Shown: positions 57,380-64,000 of the stretch, piece after piece
How the letters are laid out: each line of letters starts with the position of its first letter
How positions within the stretch are numbered: the stretch's first letter is position 1
Source: Nonomuraea thailandensis
GTDB taxonomy: Bacteria; Actinomycetota; Actinomycetes; Streptosporangiales; Streptosporangiaceae
Length of the DNA: 64,000 bases
Reading direction: 5' to 3'
Assembly: GCF_024172165.1 (NCBI RefSeq)
Contig: NZ_JAMZEB010000002.1
Location: 6,965,501-7,029,500 of the forward strand
Notes under the pieces: model-generated
Told to the model about the DNA's origin: nothing
Databases searched by the model: none
The model's input: the letters and a program-made list of their open reading frames with translations, nothing else
Translations under genes and position numbers: made by a program

Positions 57380-58428
57380 GCGCGTGCTCCTCTCGTGACG
57401 GGAACGCCGGACAGGACCCGGAACGCGGCCGCGGCGACCGACGTGCCCGAGCCGAACCCGACCATGAGCAGGTGATCACCGGCGACGAGCCCGCCGGTCG
57501 CGATCAGGTGCTCGAAGGCGATGAACTGGTCCACCGCGCCGCAGTGGCCGACGCGCCGCCCGTAGTCCCACGTCGTCTGCTCCTCCTCGATGCCCAGCCA
57601 GGACATCTGCCCGTCCAGGTCCTCGCGGCGGCCGTGCGGGAACGCCACCCGCGTGATGTCGGCGAACCCGATGCCGGCCTCCTCCAGGGTCTGTTCGACC
57701 TGCTGCATCATCGTCTTCTGGATGGTCAGGTGGATCCCGGTCCCGTGCGCCTTGAGCAGCCGCTGGCGGAACTCCTCGTGCCGGTCCCCGAAGCTCAGGC
57801 CCCTGCCGACGGTGGCGTCCGGGGGGAACAGCGGGTAGCCGCCGTCGTTGACGGCGTCGGCCTCAGGGATCGTGGTCGCGTTGACCGCGAGGAGCTCGGC
57901 CATGCCGTACTCCTTGCCGAGGACGAGCGCGCAGGCGGCGTCGCCGATGACCGCTCCGGGCGTCATGCGCCAGCGGTCCACCAGCGGGGTGCCGTGGTTG
58001 TCCGCGGAGACCACCATCGCGGTCTCCCGCCGCGGGTCGGCCTGGAGGTAGCTGGCCGCCAGCTCCATCGAGCTGATCATGCCGACGCAGCCGCTGCGGA
58101 TCTCGAACGCGGGCACGTGCCCGCCGAGGAGGTGCATCTGCAGGTAGTGCTGGGGCTGCCAGCCGTTGGGGCCCTGGTGCCAGACCGACGGGTAGAGCAG
58201 GAGGTCGAGCTCCCGCGGGGAGGATTCGCCCCAGCGGTCGTAGGCGTCCAGGACCGCGCGCCGGGCCATCTCCGGCGCGGGCACGTCGCCGGCGACCGCC
58301 GCGCCGAGCTGCTGGAACCGCTCGACCTCCTCGGCCGGGTACCGGCCCTCCCGAACCGCCTGATCGACGCTCACGATGTCCGGCACGAAGACGCCGAGGC
58401 TCCTGACGAACATGTTGGTTGTACGCAC
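57376..58428 (-). CDS. KAS III-like acyltransferase (second)
   Basis: 350-residue paralogue of the first KAS III-like protein. Cys114 (EIRSGCVGMISSMELAASYL), His295 and Asp300 (VGHCGAVDQ) are the matching residues. I choose GTG at 58428 because its first 16 residues (MRTTNMFVRSLGVFVP) align without gaps to the other protein (MQWADTYISGVGAFIP), and AGGGG lies just upstream; the ATG at 58413 would cut this. It is the first gene of the cassette and may perform final aryl transfer. About 190 bp upstream lies a 14-bp palindrome. Confidence 0.9.
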   Translation of the reverse strand: MRTTNMFVRSLGVFVPDIVSVDQAVREGRYPAEEVERFQQLGAAVAGDVPAPEMARRAVLDAYDRWGESSPRELDLLLYPSVWHQGPNGWQPQHYLQMHLLGGHVPAFEIRSGCVGMISSMELAASYLQADPRRETAMVVSADNHGTPLVDRWRMTPGAVIGDAACALVLGKEYGMAELLAVNATTIPEADAVNDGGYPLFPPDATVGRGLSFGDRHEEFRQRLLKAHGTGIHLTIQKTMMQQVEQTLEEAGIGFADITRVAFPHGRREDLDGQMSWLGIEEEQTTWDYGRRVGHCGAVDQFIAFEHLIATGGLVAGDHLLMVGFGSGTSVAAAAFRVLSGVPVTRGARA

Positions 58429-58923
58429 ACGTCCCCTAACTCGTCGACGATCGCCGCGCCTGCGGGCACGGCGTGGAAGGGCGCCGTCGATCCGACGGAG
58501 CACCAGGGAGAACGGCGTGGAACAGGACGGCGGCGGGATGGGCGACGCACATCCCGGAGAATTCGCCGCCAGGCGATATGTACGGGGAATTCGGCCAGGC
58601 GCACGCAGGGGCCGACGAAATATTTCGTGAATACGGAGTCGGCGGTCAGACGAGGGTCGGCTGGTGGGTTCTGCAATTTCCGCCGGTCGGCGAAGAGCCG
58701 GAACCAATGGCCGTCACGGATTCCGCTCTTTCATCGGTCGGCACAGAGGAAAGGATAGGGCGGCCCCCCGAGTAAATCAATATAACGTCCGAAATCTGGA
58801 CGACGTCATTCCGTGATCGGCGATCGGCGGAACGTGTCGAGTTAGGAAATGCACTTTTCCGCGCCGAGCTGCGGTTTCTCCGGCTGGATGGTTCCAGAGT
58901 GCGTTTCCGAAATTGCGCCCGGC
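58429..58923. other. 495-bp gap: PKS operon leader, locally A/T-rich
   Basis: No convincing gene. The stretch 58600-58880 is clearly A/T-richer than its surroundings. It holds the palindrome at 58615-58628 and a candidate promoter for the PKS operon: TGACGT (plus-strand 58803-58808), 18 bp, TATATT (58779-58784). This would give a leader of roughly 340 bases. Confidence 0.5.
58615..58628. promoter_or_regulatory. Perfect 14-bp palindrome upstream of PKS operon
   Basis: ACGAAATATTTCGT is fully self-complementary and lies 187 bp before the second KAS III gene start, in the A/T-rich leader. It is a candidate operator for a TetR- or other dimeric regulator; none is linked to the cassette. Confidence 0.55.
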
Positions 58924-60249
58924 TCAGCCGGACACCTTGGTGCAGGGGATGCCGTTGAGCCTGAACTCGGCCGGTGTGGCGTTCGTGCCGCTGTAGGTCG
59001 CCTCGAAGCCGAAGCTGGTGCTGGAGCTGGCGCCGATGACGGCGTTGTGGCCGGCGTCGCGTGCGGTCACCTGGGCGCCCGACTGGGTCACCGTGGCGTT
59101 CCAGGCGGTCGTGACCTGCTGGTTGCCGGGCCAGGTCCACGTCGCGACCCAGCGGTCGATGGGGGTCGTGCCGGTGTTCCTGATGGTCACGCTGCCGGTG
59201 AAGCCGCCGCTCCAGGTGGTGGTGGCGTAGGAGACCTGGCAGGAGGTGCCCATCTTGAGCCCGCCGCGCAGGAACCACTCGAAGGTGTCCCAGGTGGGGT
59301 TGGGCGTGCCGGCCTGGGTGGTCCCGTAGCAGTTGGTGGTGGTGTAGCTGGTCTGGGTGCCGAAGCGGGCGGGGTCCATGACGTCGCTCTTGCCGTGGTC
59401 CGCGCCGGGGATCGAGATGAACAGGGCGTTGCCGCAGCTCGCCTTGATCTTGTTGTAGAGCAGGACGCTCTGCCCGTGCGGCACCAGGAAGTCGGCCTGG
59501 CCGTGCAGGAACATCAGCGGCGGGTCGTTGGCGTCGACGTAGTTGATCGGGTTGGCCAGCGCCACCTTGTCGGGGCAGGTCTGGATCGCGCAGCCGATCA
59601 GCAGGGATTCGGGCGAGACGGGAGAGTTGTGGTCCAGCCCTCCACCCGGCAGGTTCTGCGCGTTCATCTGGAGGAAGTCGGTCGGGCTGTAGAAGGCGAG
59701 CCCCGTCTGCACGGCGCTGGAGACGCCGGTGGTGCCGACGGTGCCCTCCAGCGACGCGACGCCGCCGGTCAGGGTGGCCATCTCCGTCAGCCAGCCGCCC
59801 GAGGAGTCGCCCATCATCGCGAAGCGGTTGGGGTCGAGCTGGTACGTGGCGGCGTTCGCCCGCAGCCACCGGATGGCCGCCTTGACGTCGTGCACCTGGG
59901 CGGGGAAGACCGCCTGCGCGCTGGAGCGGACGCTGACGCCGGCCACCGCGAACCCCTTGGCGTTGAAGACGGCGGCGATCGCGTCCGCGCCGTTCTTGCC
60001 GTCGTCGCTCGACCAGGCGGAGCCGCTGTGCCAGATCAGCAGCGGCCGGGGGGTGATGCCGCCGGCCGGCAGGTAGAGGTCCAGCAGGTGTCCCCTGGAG
60101 CCGGCCGGTTGCGCGGGCGCGTAGGCGATGTCGCTGATCACCTGCGCCGCCGCGCGAGCCGGTGGCGACAGGACGAGCGACACACCGAGGGTGGCCAGCA
60201 TCGTCATGACCATGCCGAGGATCGAGGCCGTGCGCTTACGAGCGTGCAT
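58924..60249 (-). CDS. Secreted alpha/beta-hydrolase with CBM2
   Basis: 441 residues. A signal peptide (MHARKRTASILGMVMTMLATLGVSLVLSPPARA) is followed by an esterase domain: LLIWHSGSAWSSDDGK for the oxyanion region, MMGDSSGGWLTEMAT with the nucleophile, and FLHGQADFLVPHGQ and GADHGKSDVM for the acid and His. The last ~100 residues are a CBM2 cellulose-binding domain (CQVSYATTTWSGGFTGSVTIRNTGTTPIDRWVATWTW...). Such enzymes remove acetyl or feruloyl groups from plant polysaccharide. ATG at 60249 follows GGAGG. It is divergent from the PaaX regulator. Confidence 0.9.
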   Translation of the reverse strand: MHARKRTASILGMVMTMLATLGVSLVLSPPARAAAQVISDIAYAPAQPAGSRGHLLDLYLPAGGITPRPLLIWHSGSAWSSDDGKNGADAIAAVFNAKGFAVAGVSVRSSAQAVFPAQVHDVKAAIRWLRANAATYQLDPNRFAMMGDSSGGWLTEMATLTGGVASLEGTVGTTGVSSAVQTGLAFYSPTDFLQMNAQNLPGGGLDHNSPVSPESLLIGCAIQTCPDKVALANPINYVDANDPPLMFLHGQADFLVPHGQSVLLYNKIKASCGNALFISIPGADHGKSDVMDPARFGTQTSYTTTNCYGTTQAGTPNPTWDTFEWFLRGGLKMGTSCQVSYATTTWSGGFTGSVTIRNTGTTPIDRWVATWTWPGNQQVTTAWNATVTQSGAQVTARDAGHNAVIGASSSTSFGFEATYSGTNATPAEFRLNGIPCTKVSG

Positions 60250-60379
60250 GGTGCGCCTCCGGTGTTCGGATGATCGCCGCGGGCCGACGTGACGATATGA
60301 CAGGGATGTGACGGCGGTCAAAGGTTTCGTCAAATGAAGGGCCTTCCCGAACGCACAGCGACGACCTGGTGACCGGTCC

Positions 60380-60385
60380 TACAAT
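60380..60385 (+). promoter_or_regulatory. Leaderless -10 element of PaaX-type gene
   Basis: TACAAT 6 bp before the ATG at 60392 is a near-consensus -10 and predicts a leaderless transcript. No clear -35 is seen. Confidence 0.45.
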
Positions 60386-60391
60386 CCCCAC

Positions 60392-61267
60392 ATGCGCTCT
60401 GACAGCGGCGTCACGCCGGCGGTCAACAGCGGCGGCGGGCCGGAGCCCGGCCGCTCCCGGCGGTTCGCCGCGGGCACGAGCGGCGTGCGGGGGCTGCTGG
60501 TCACGCTGCTCGGCGGCTACGTGCGCTCGGCCGGGCAGGCCACGCCCACCTCGGCCTTCGTCGACGCGCTGGGCCGCTTCGGCGTCAAGGAGGACGCCTG
60601 CCGGCAGGCGCTGGCCCGCGCCACCGCGGACGGCTGGCTGCGCCCGAGCCGCGAGGGACGGTACACGTGGTGGCGCCTCAGCCCCGCCTTCGAGCAGTTC
60701 CTGCGGCTGGGCGCCGAGCGGATCCTGCGCTTCACCGCGACCCAGCCCGACTGGGACGGCCGGTGGCTGGTGGTCCTGGCGCGCGCCGCGGAGACGAACC
60801 GGCCGGGCCGCCACCTGCTGCGCACGCGGCTGCGGTGGGCGGGGTTCGGCAACCCGGCGCCGGGGACCTGGGTCAACACGCACACCGACCGGGCCGGGGA
60901 GGCCGGGCTCGTCCTCGACGAGGCCGGGGTGCGCGGGCAGGCGCAGATCTTCGTCACGGAGCACCTGTCGGGCGGCGAAGCCTCGGCCCTCGTCCGCCAG
61001 GCGTGGGACTTCGACGAGGTCGAGCGGGAGTACGAGGCGTTCCTCGCGGCGTTCGCCCGCCCGCCGTTCAGCGATCCGCTGGTCCGGCTCACCAGGCTCG
61101 TGCACGACTGGCGCCGTCTCGCGCTCGTCGATCCCGAGCTGCCCGCGGAGCTCCTGCCCGCGCAGTGGCGCGGCGCCCGCGCCGCGCGGCTCTTCCGCGA
61201 GCAGCACGCGAAGTGGGCGCCGGCCGCGTTGCGTGAATGGGAACGGATCAGCTCGCGGACGCGATGA
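60392..61267 (+). CDS. PaaX-family transcriptional regulator
   Basis: 291 residues. The PaaX-like N-terminal winged helix (SGVRGLLVTLLGGYVRSAGQATPTSAFVDALGRFGVKEDACRQALARATADGWLRPSREGRYTWWRL) is followed by the PaaX middle domain (WDGRWLVVLARAAETNRPGRHLLRTRLRWAGFGNPAPGTWVNTH) and helical C-terminus (PPFSDPLVRLTRLVHDWRRLALVDPELPAELLPAQWRGARAARLFRE). PaaX repressors bind acyl-CoA or similar. It is divergent from the CBM2 esterase gene and could regulate it. No phenylacetate genes are nearby. Confidence 0.9.
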   Translation: MRSDSGVTPAVNSGGGPEPGRSRRFAAGTSGVRGLLVTLLGGYVRSAGQATPTSAFVDALGRFGVKEDACRQALARATADGWLRPSREGRYTWWRLSPAFEQFLRLGAERILRFTATQPDWDGRWLVVLARAAETNRPGRHLLRTRLRWAGFGNPAPGTWVNTHTDRAGEAGLVLDEAGVRGQAQIFVTEHLSGGEASALVRQAWDFDEVEREYEAFLAAFARPPFSDPLVRLTRLVHDWRRLALVDPELPAELLPAQWRGARAARLFREQHAKWAPAALREWERISSRTR

Positions 61268-61358
61268 AACAGGGTTTGCGCGCCTGATGACTATCTTTTC
61301 CGGCACCCGGTCAGCAATAATCTTGAACGCCATGATCCGGTGCGTCGCAGGAGGATTG

Positions 61359-61577
61359 ATGCGCAAGGCACGCGCGGTTCTCGTCTCGGCCGTTCTGGCC
61401 ACCGGAATGTCGTTGTCCCTCGGCGCCGCCCCGGCGCACGCGGAGACGCTGAACGGCATCTACCGGGATTACTCGGAATGTCAGCGGGTCGGCAGCTACG
61501 GCGACGACCAAGGCTGGTGGGACGACTGGCGGTGCGAGTGGATGAACCAGTATCGCTACTACTTCCTCTACTCGTGA
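61359..61577 (+). CDS. Small secreted aromatic-rich peptide
   Basis: 72 residues. A signal peptide (MRKARAVLVSAVLATGMSLSLGAAPAHA) precedes a 44-residue mature part with two cysteines (YSECQRVGSY and WRCEWMNQ) and many aromatics (WW, W, YRYYF). The two cysteines could form one disulfide. No family is known to me. I use the ATG at 61359, preceded by GGAGGATTG; the ATG at 61332 has no such site. A GC-rich hairpin follows. A role as an extracellular signal, carbohydrate-binding or antimicrobial peptide is open. Confidence 0.75.
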   Translation: MRKARAVLVSAVLATGMSLSLGAAPAHAETLNGIYRDYSECQRVGSYGDDQGWWDDWRCEWMNQYRYYFLYS

Positions 61578-61593
61578 CACCGTGAGAACGGAC

Positions 61594-61630
61594 GCGCCCC
61601 CCGGCTCCTGAGGGCCGGGCCAGGGGGCGC
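61594..61630. terminator. GC-rich hairpin after small peptide gene
   Basis: Outer stem GCGCCCCC (61594-61601) with GGGGGCGC (61623-61630) and an inner CCGGC/GCCGG stem; 16 bp after the small-peptide stop. Confidence 0.7.
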
Positions 61631-61817
61631 GCCACCGTGCCGGCGCCGGCGCCCCTCCCGACCGCCCCACACGGTCGGGCGCGAGGGTGTGAGGCGGTGC
61701 GGGGCGGCTCGGCGGGAACCGATAGATTCGGCACATAACCGCTGCGTGCGTGCACCTCCGCCGCCGCGCGTGACCAGGCGGCGTGTCCCGCCTGCTCGCC
61801 GATTCCAAGGAGCCCCC

Positions 61818-63833
61818 GTGACCGTTCCCCATGTGCCCGACGTGCATCCAGCCTGGCTGCCTCCTGAGGCCTTCCGCGCGGCCGGCGCGCGCCGCGTGCT
61901 CGTGCTCGGCGACGACTCGGCGCCGGCCGAGACCGTGCGGGCCGAGGTGGCCGACGCCTGCGAGCGGCACGGCGGCGCCGTGGCCGCGCCCGGCGAGGCG
62001 TGCGACCTGGTGCTCGCCCTTTCCTCGGCCGCCGGCCTGCCGGCCGAGGCGCGGGCGCTGCTGGGGCCGGAGATCGGCGCCGAGGGCTTCGTGCTGGCCC
62101 GGCGGGACGGCGTCACGGTGGTGCTCGCCGACGACCCCGCGGGCCTGTTGTACGGCTGGTTCGAGGTGGCCCGGCTGGGCGAGGCTGCGTTCGGCGAGGC
62201 ACGACCGGCCCGGGCGCACCGCCCCGCGCTGCGCCGGCGCATGCTGGACCATTGGGACAACATCGACGTGCACCCGGTGATGGGCCAGGTCGAGCGCGGC
62301 TACTCGGGCGGCTCGATCTTCTGGCTGGACGGCGCCCTGCGCGCGGACCTCACCCGGGTGCGCGCGTACGGCCGGCTGCTCGCCGCGACCGGCGTCAACG
62401 CGGTCGCGATCAACAACGTGAACGTGCACACCGCCGAGGCCCACCTGCTGACCGACCGGCTCGGCGAGGTCGCCGCCGTCGCGGCGGAGCTGCGCCCGTA
62501 CGGCATCCGCGTGCACCTGTCGGTCAACTTCGCCTCCCCGATCACGCTCGGCGGCCTGGACAGCGCCGACCCGCTGGACGAGGCCGTGCGCGAGTGGTGG
62601 ACGCGCACGACCGGGCGGGTCTACGAGACGATCCCCGACTTCGGCGGCTACGTGGTCAAGGCCGACTCGGAGGGCCAGCCGGGACCGTTCGCGTACGGGC
62701 GCAGCCACGCCGACGGCGCGAACATGCTGGCCGACGCCCTGGCCCCGCACGGCGGCGTCGTGTTCTGGCGCGCGTTCGTCTACAACCACCGCCAGGACTG
62801 GCGTGACCGCTCCACCGACCGCGCCCGCGCGGCCCACGACCACTTCGCCCCGCTGGACGGCCGGTTCAGGGACAACGCGATCCTCCAGGTCAAGTACGGC
62901 CCCATGGACTTCCAGACGCGCGAGCCGGTCTCCCCCGTGATCGCCGCCATGCCGGCCACCAGGCTCGCGGTGGAGCTGCAGGTGACGCAGGAGTACACCG
63001 GCCAGCAGCGGCACGTGTGCTACCTCGGCCCGATGTGGAGCGAGGTGCTCGGGTTCCGCTTCTGGGGGCCGGGCGAGCGCGCGGTCGCCGACGTGGCCGC
63101 GGGCGGCGGCCTGGTGGCGGTCTCCAATGTGGGCGACGACCCGTACTGGACGGGTCACCCGCTGGCCCAGGCCAACCTGTACGCGTTCGGCCGGCTCGCC
63201 TGGTCCCCCGAGCTCGACCCGGCGGCGATCCTGGACGAGTGGATCGGCCTGACCTTCCCCGGCGCGTCCGGCCTGGTGCGCGACACGCTGCACGAGATGA
63301 TGGACGGCTCCTGGGAGACCTACGAGCGTTACACCGCGCCGCTCGGCGTCGGCTTCATGGTGCGCCCCGGCCACCACTACGGCCCCGACGTGGACGGCTA
63401 CGAGTACACGCCGTGGGGCACCTACCACTTCGCCGACCGCGACGGCGTGGGCGTGGACCGCACCCGCGCGACCGGCACCGGCTACACCGGCCAGTACCCG
63501 GCGCCGTGGTCGGAGGTGTACGAGTCGCTCGCCGAGTGCCCCGACGAGCTGCTGCTCTTCTTCCACCACGTGCCGTACGAGCACGTGCTGCAGAGCGGCG
63601 TCACGGTCGTCCAGCACATCTACGACACCCACTTCGCGGGCGCCGAGGAGGCGGCCGGGATCCGGCTGGCGTGGGAGAAGCTGGCGGGCTCCGTGGACCC
63701 GGCGCTGTACGCGCGGGTCCAGGAGCGCCTCGACGAGCAGGTCCGGTGCGCGGAGGAGTGGCGCGACCAGGTCAACACCTATTTCCTGCGCAAGTCCGGA
63801 GTGCCCGACGCCCGGGGCAGGCAGATCTACTGA
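61818..63833 (+). CDS. GH67 alpha-glucuronidase
   Basis: 671-residue glycoside hydrolase that removes 4-O-methylglucuronic acid from xylo-oligosaccharides. Features: N-terminal GH67-N alpha/beta domain, RRMLDHWDNIDVHPVMGQVERGYSGGSIFWLDG, and the acid/base region PDFGGYVVKADSEGQPGPFAYGRSHADGANMLADAL with the catalytic Glu in KADSEG; further catalytic acids are expected in LQVKYGPMDFQTREP. C-terminal region includes HHYGPDVDGYEYTPWGTYHFADRDGVGVDRT. GTG at 61818 follows AAGGAG. No signal peptide, so it acts on imported oligosaccharides. It is convergent with a partial membrane-protein gene. Confidence 0.94.
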   Translation: MTVPHVPDVHPAWLPPEAFRAAGARRVLVLGDDSAPAETVRAEVADACERHGGAVAAPGEACDLVLALSSAAGLPAEARALLGPEIGAEGFVLARRDGVTVVLADDPAGLLYGWFEVARLGEAAFGEARPARAHRPALRRRMLDHWDNIDVHPVMGQVERGYSGGSIFWLDGALRADLTRVRAYGRLLAATGVNAVAINNVNVHTAEAHLLTDRLGEVAAVAAELRPYGIRVHLSVNFASPITLGGLDSADPLDEAVREWWTRTTGRVYETIPDFGGYVVKADSEGQPGPFAYGRSHADGANMLADALAPHGGVVFWRAFVYNHRQDWRDRSTDRARAAHDHFAPLDGRFRDNAILQVKYGPMDFQTREPVSPVIAAMPATRLAVELQVTQEYTGQQRHVCYLGPMWSEVLGFRFWGPGERAVADVAAGGGLVAVSNVGDDPYWTGHPLAQANLYAFGRLAWSPELDPAAILDEWIGLTFPGASGLVRDTLHEMMDGSWETYERYTAPLGVGFMVRPGHHYGPDVDGYEYTPWGTYHFADRDGVGVDRTRATGTGYTGQYPAPWSEVYESLAECPDELLLFFHHVPYEHVLQSGVTVVQHIYDTHFAGAEEAAGIRLAWEKLAGSVDPALYARVQERLDEQVRCAEEWRDQVNTYFLRKSGVPDARGRQIY

Positions 63834-64000
63834 CGGGTGAAGCGCTGCTGGACCTCGGTGATCATCGCGCGGCTGTTCCACAGGAGCGTCGCCGTGAGCA
63901 CCGAGGCCAGCAGCGCCGGCGCCGCCTCCGTGGCGAGCACCGTGACGCCGCCCGCCACGATGAGCAGGCACGTGTTGGCCAGGGTGGCGCCCGGGAAGCG
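63827..64000 (-). CDS. Membrane protein, C-terminal part (partial)
   Basis: The last 57 residues of a minus-strand gene that enters from beyond the window end. The sequence has two hydrophobic stretches (ATLANTCLLIVAGGVTVLATE, ALLASVLTATLLW) and ends NSRAMITEVQQRFTRQ, stop TAG at 63827-63829. It overlaps the GH67 stop by 7 bp in convergent orientation. The family cannot be assigned from this part. Confidence 0.6.
   Translation of the reverse strand, partial: RFPGATLANTCLLIVAGGVTVLATEAAPALLASVLTATLLWNSRAMITEVQQRFTRQ

Noticed and set aside
1..64000. tRNA, rRNA, transposon, integrase or phage genes
   Set aside because: None found on reading both strands; no terminal inverted repeats with a transposase or attachment-site duplication were seen.

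Overview
The window is GC-rich, tightly packed bacterial chromosome with strong G/C third-position bias, short gaps, GTG starts and many 4-base stop/start overlaps. A complete ergothioneine operon, a SARP-type (BTAD) regulator, ECF sigma/zinc-finger anti-sigma genes, DUF574-type methyltransferase, TIGR03084-type protein, VCBS-repeat subtilisin and an iterative type I PKS together point to a filamentous actinomycete, probably Streptosporangiaceae (Nonomuraea-like). The genus is an inference. I see no tRNA, rRNA, CRISPR array, transposase or phage gene. Long open frames opposite the real genes are GC-bias shadows.

Layout. 1-8 kb: 3' end of a xanthine dehydrogenase-family subunit, two coupled PAP2 phosphatases, a decayed phosphotransferase, a STAS protein, an 899-aa subtilisin with seven 56-residue VCBS/FG-GAP repeats, a methyltransferase and a Nudix hydrolase. 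8-11 kb: MarR regulator with a twin-palindrome operator before two small membrane proteins, an FRG-domain protein and an esterase. 11-18 kb: SARP-like regulator, a second subtilisin fused to a helix-hairpin-helix domain, an unknown protein. 18-28 kb: OFA-type MFS transporter with a 39-aa partner, carboxylesterase, TIGR03084 protein, FUSC exporter with MarR, D-aminoacylase-type amidohydrolase (apparent CTG start), S41 peptidase. 28-35 kb: LLM flavin oxidoreductase, TPR regulator divergent from an ATP-grasp protein, secreted sialidase, TetR/NAD(P)-binding pair. 35-41 kb: egtABCDE. 41-48 kb: zinc-finger proteins, ECF sigma factor, TerC with a yybP-ykoY-like riboswitch, TetR, copper amine oxidase, LacI. 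48-52 kb: membrane proteins and a 56-aa ORF/histidine kinase/response regulator operon. 52-58.4 kb: a four-gene aromatic polyketide cassette (KS-AT-DH-ACP PKS without KR, two KAS III-like acyltransferases, one free ACP). 59-64 kb: CBM2 esterase, PaaX regulator, small secreted peptide, GH67 alpha-glucuronidase.

How genes work together. egtA-E make ergothioneine from histidine and cysteine/glutamate. The PKS cassette resembles the orsellinate/6-methylsalicylate starter modules of avilamycin- and chlorothricin-type pathways: the PKS makes an aryl acid, one KAS III-like enzyme moves it to the free ACP and the other to an acceptor, but no acceptor or tailoring genes are visible. The esterase and GH67 enzyme suggest glucuronoxylan use.

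Most striking regulatory signals: a CTAGGG-N4-CCCTAG dyad at a similar distance upstream of three genes (subtilisin, SARP-like regulator, S41 peptidase); TAAGCG hexamers in 11-bp phase; 18-bp triplicated operators at the TetR gene; TCCACCC motifs shared by the two-component operon and a nearby membrane-protein gene; and three different tandem repeats (36, 17 and 7 bp) each lying between convergent genes.
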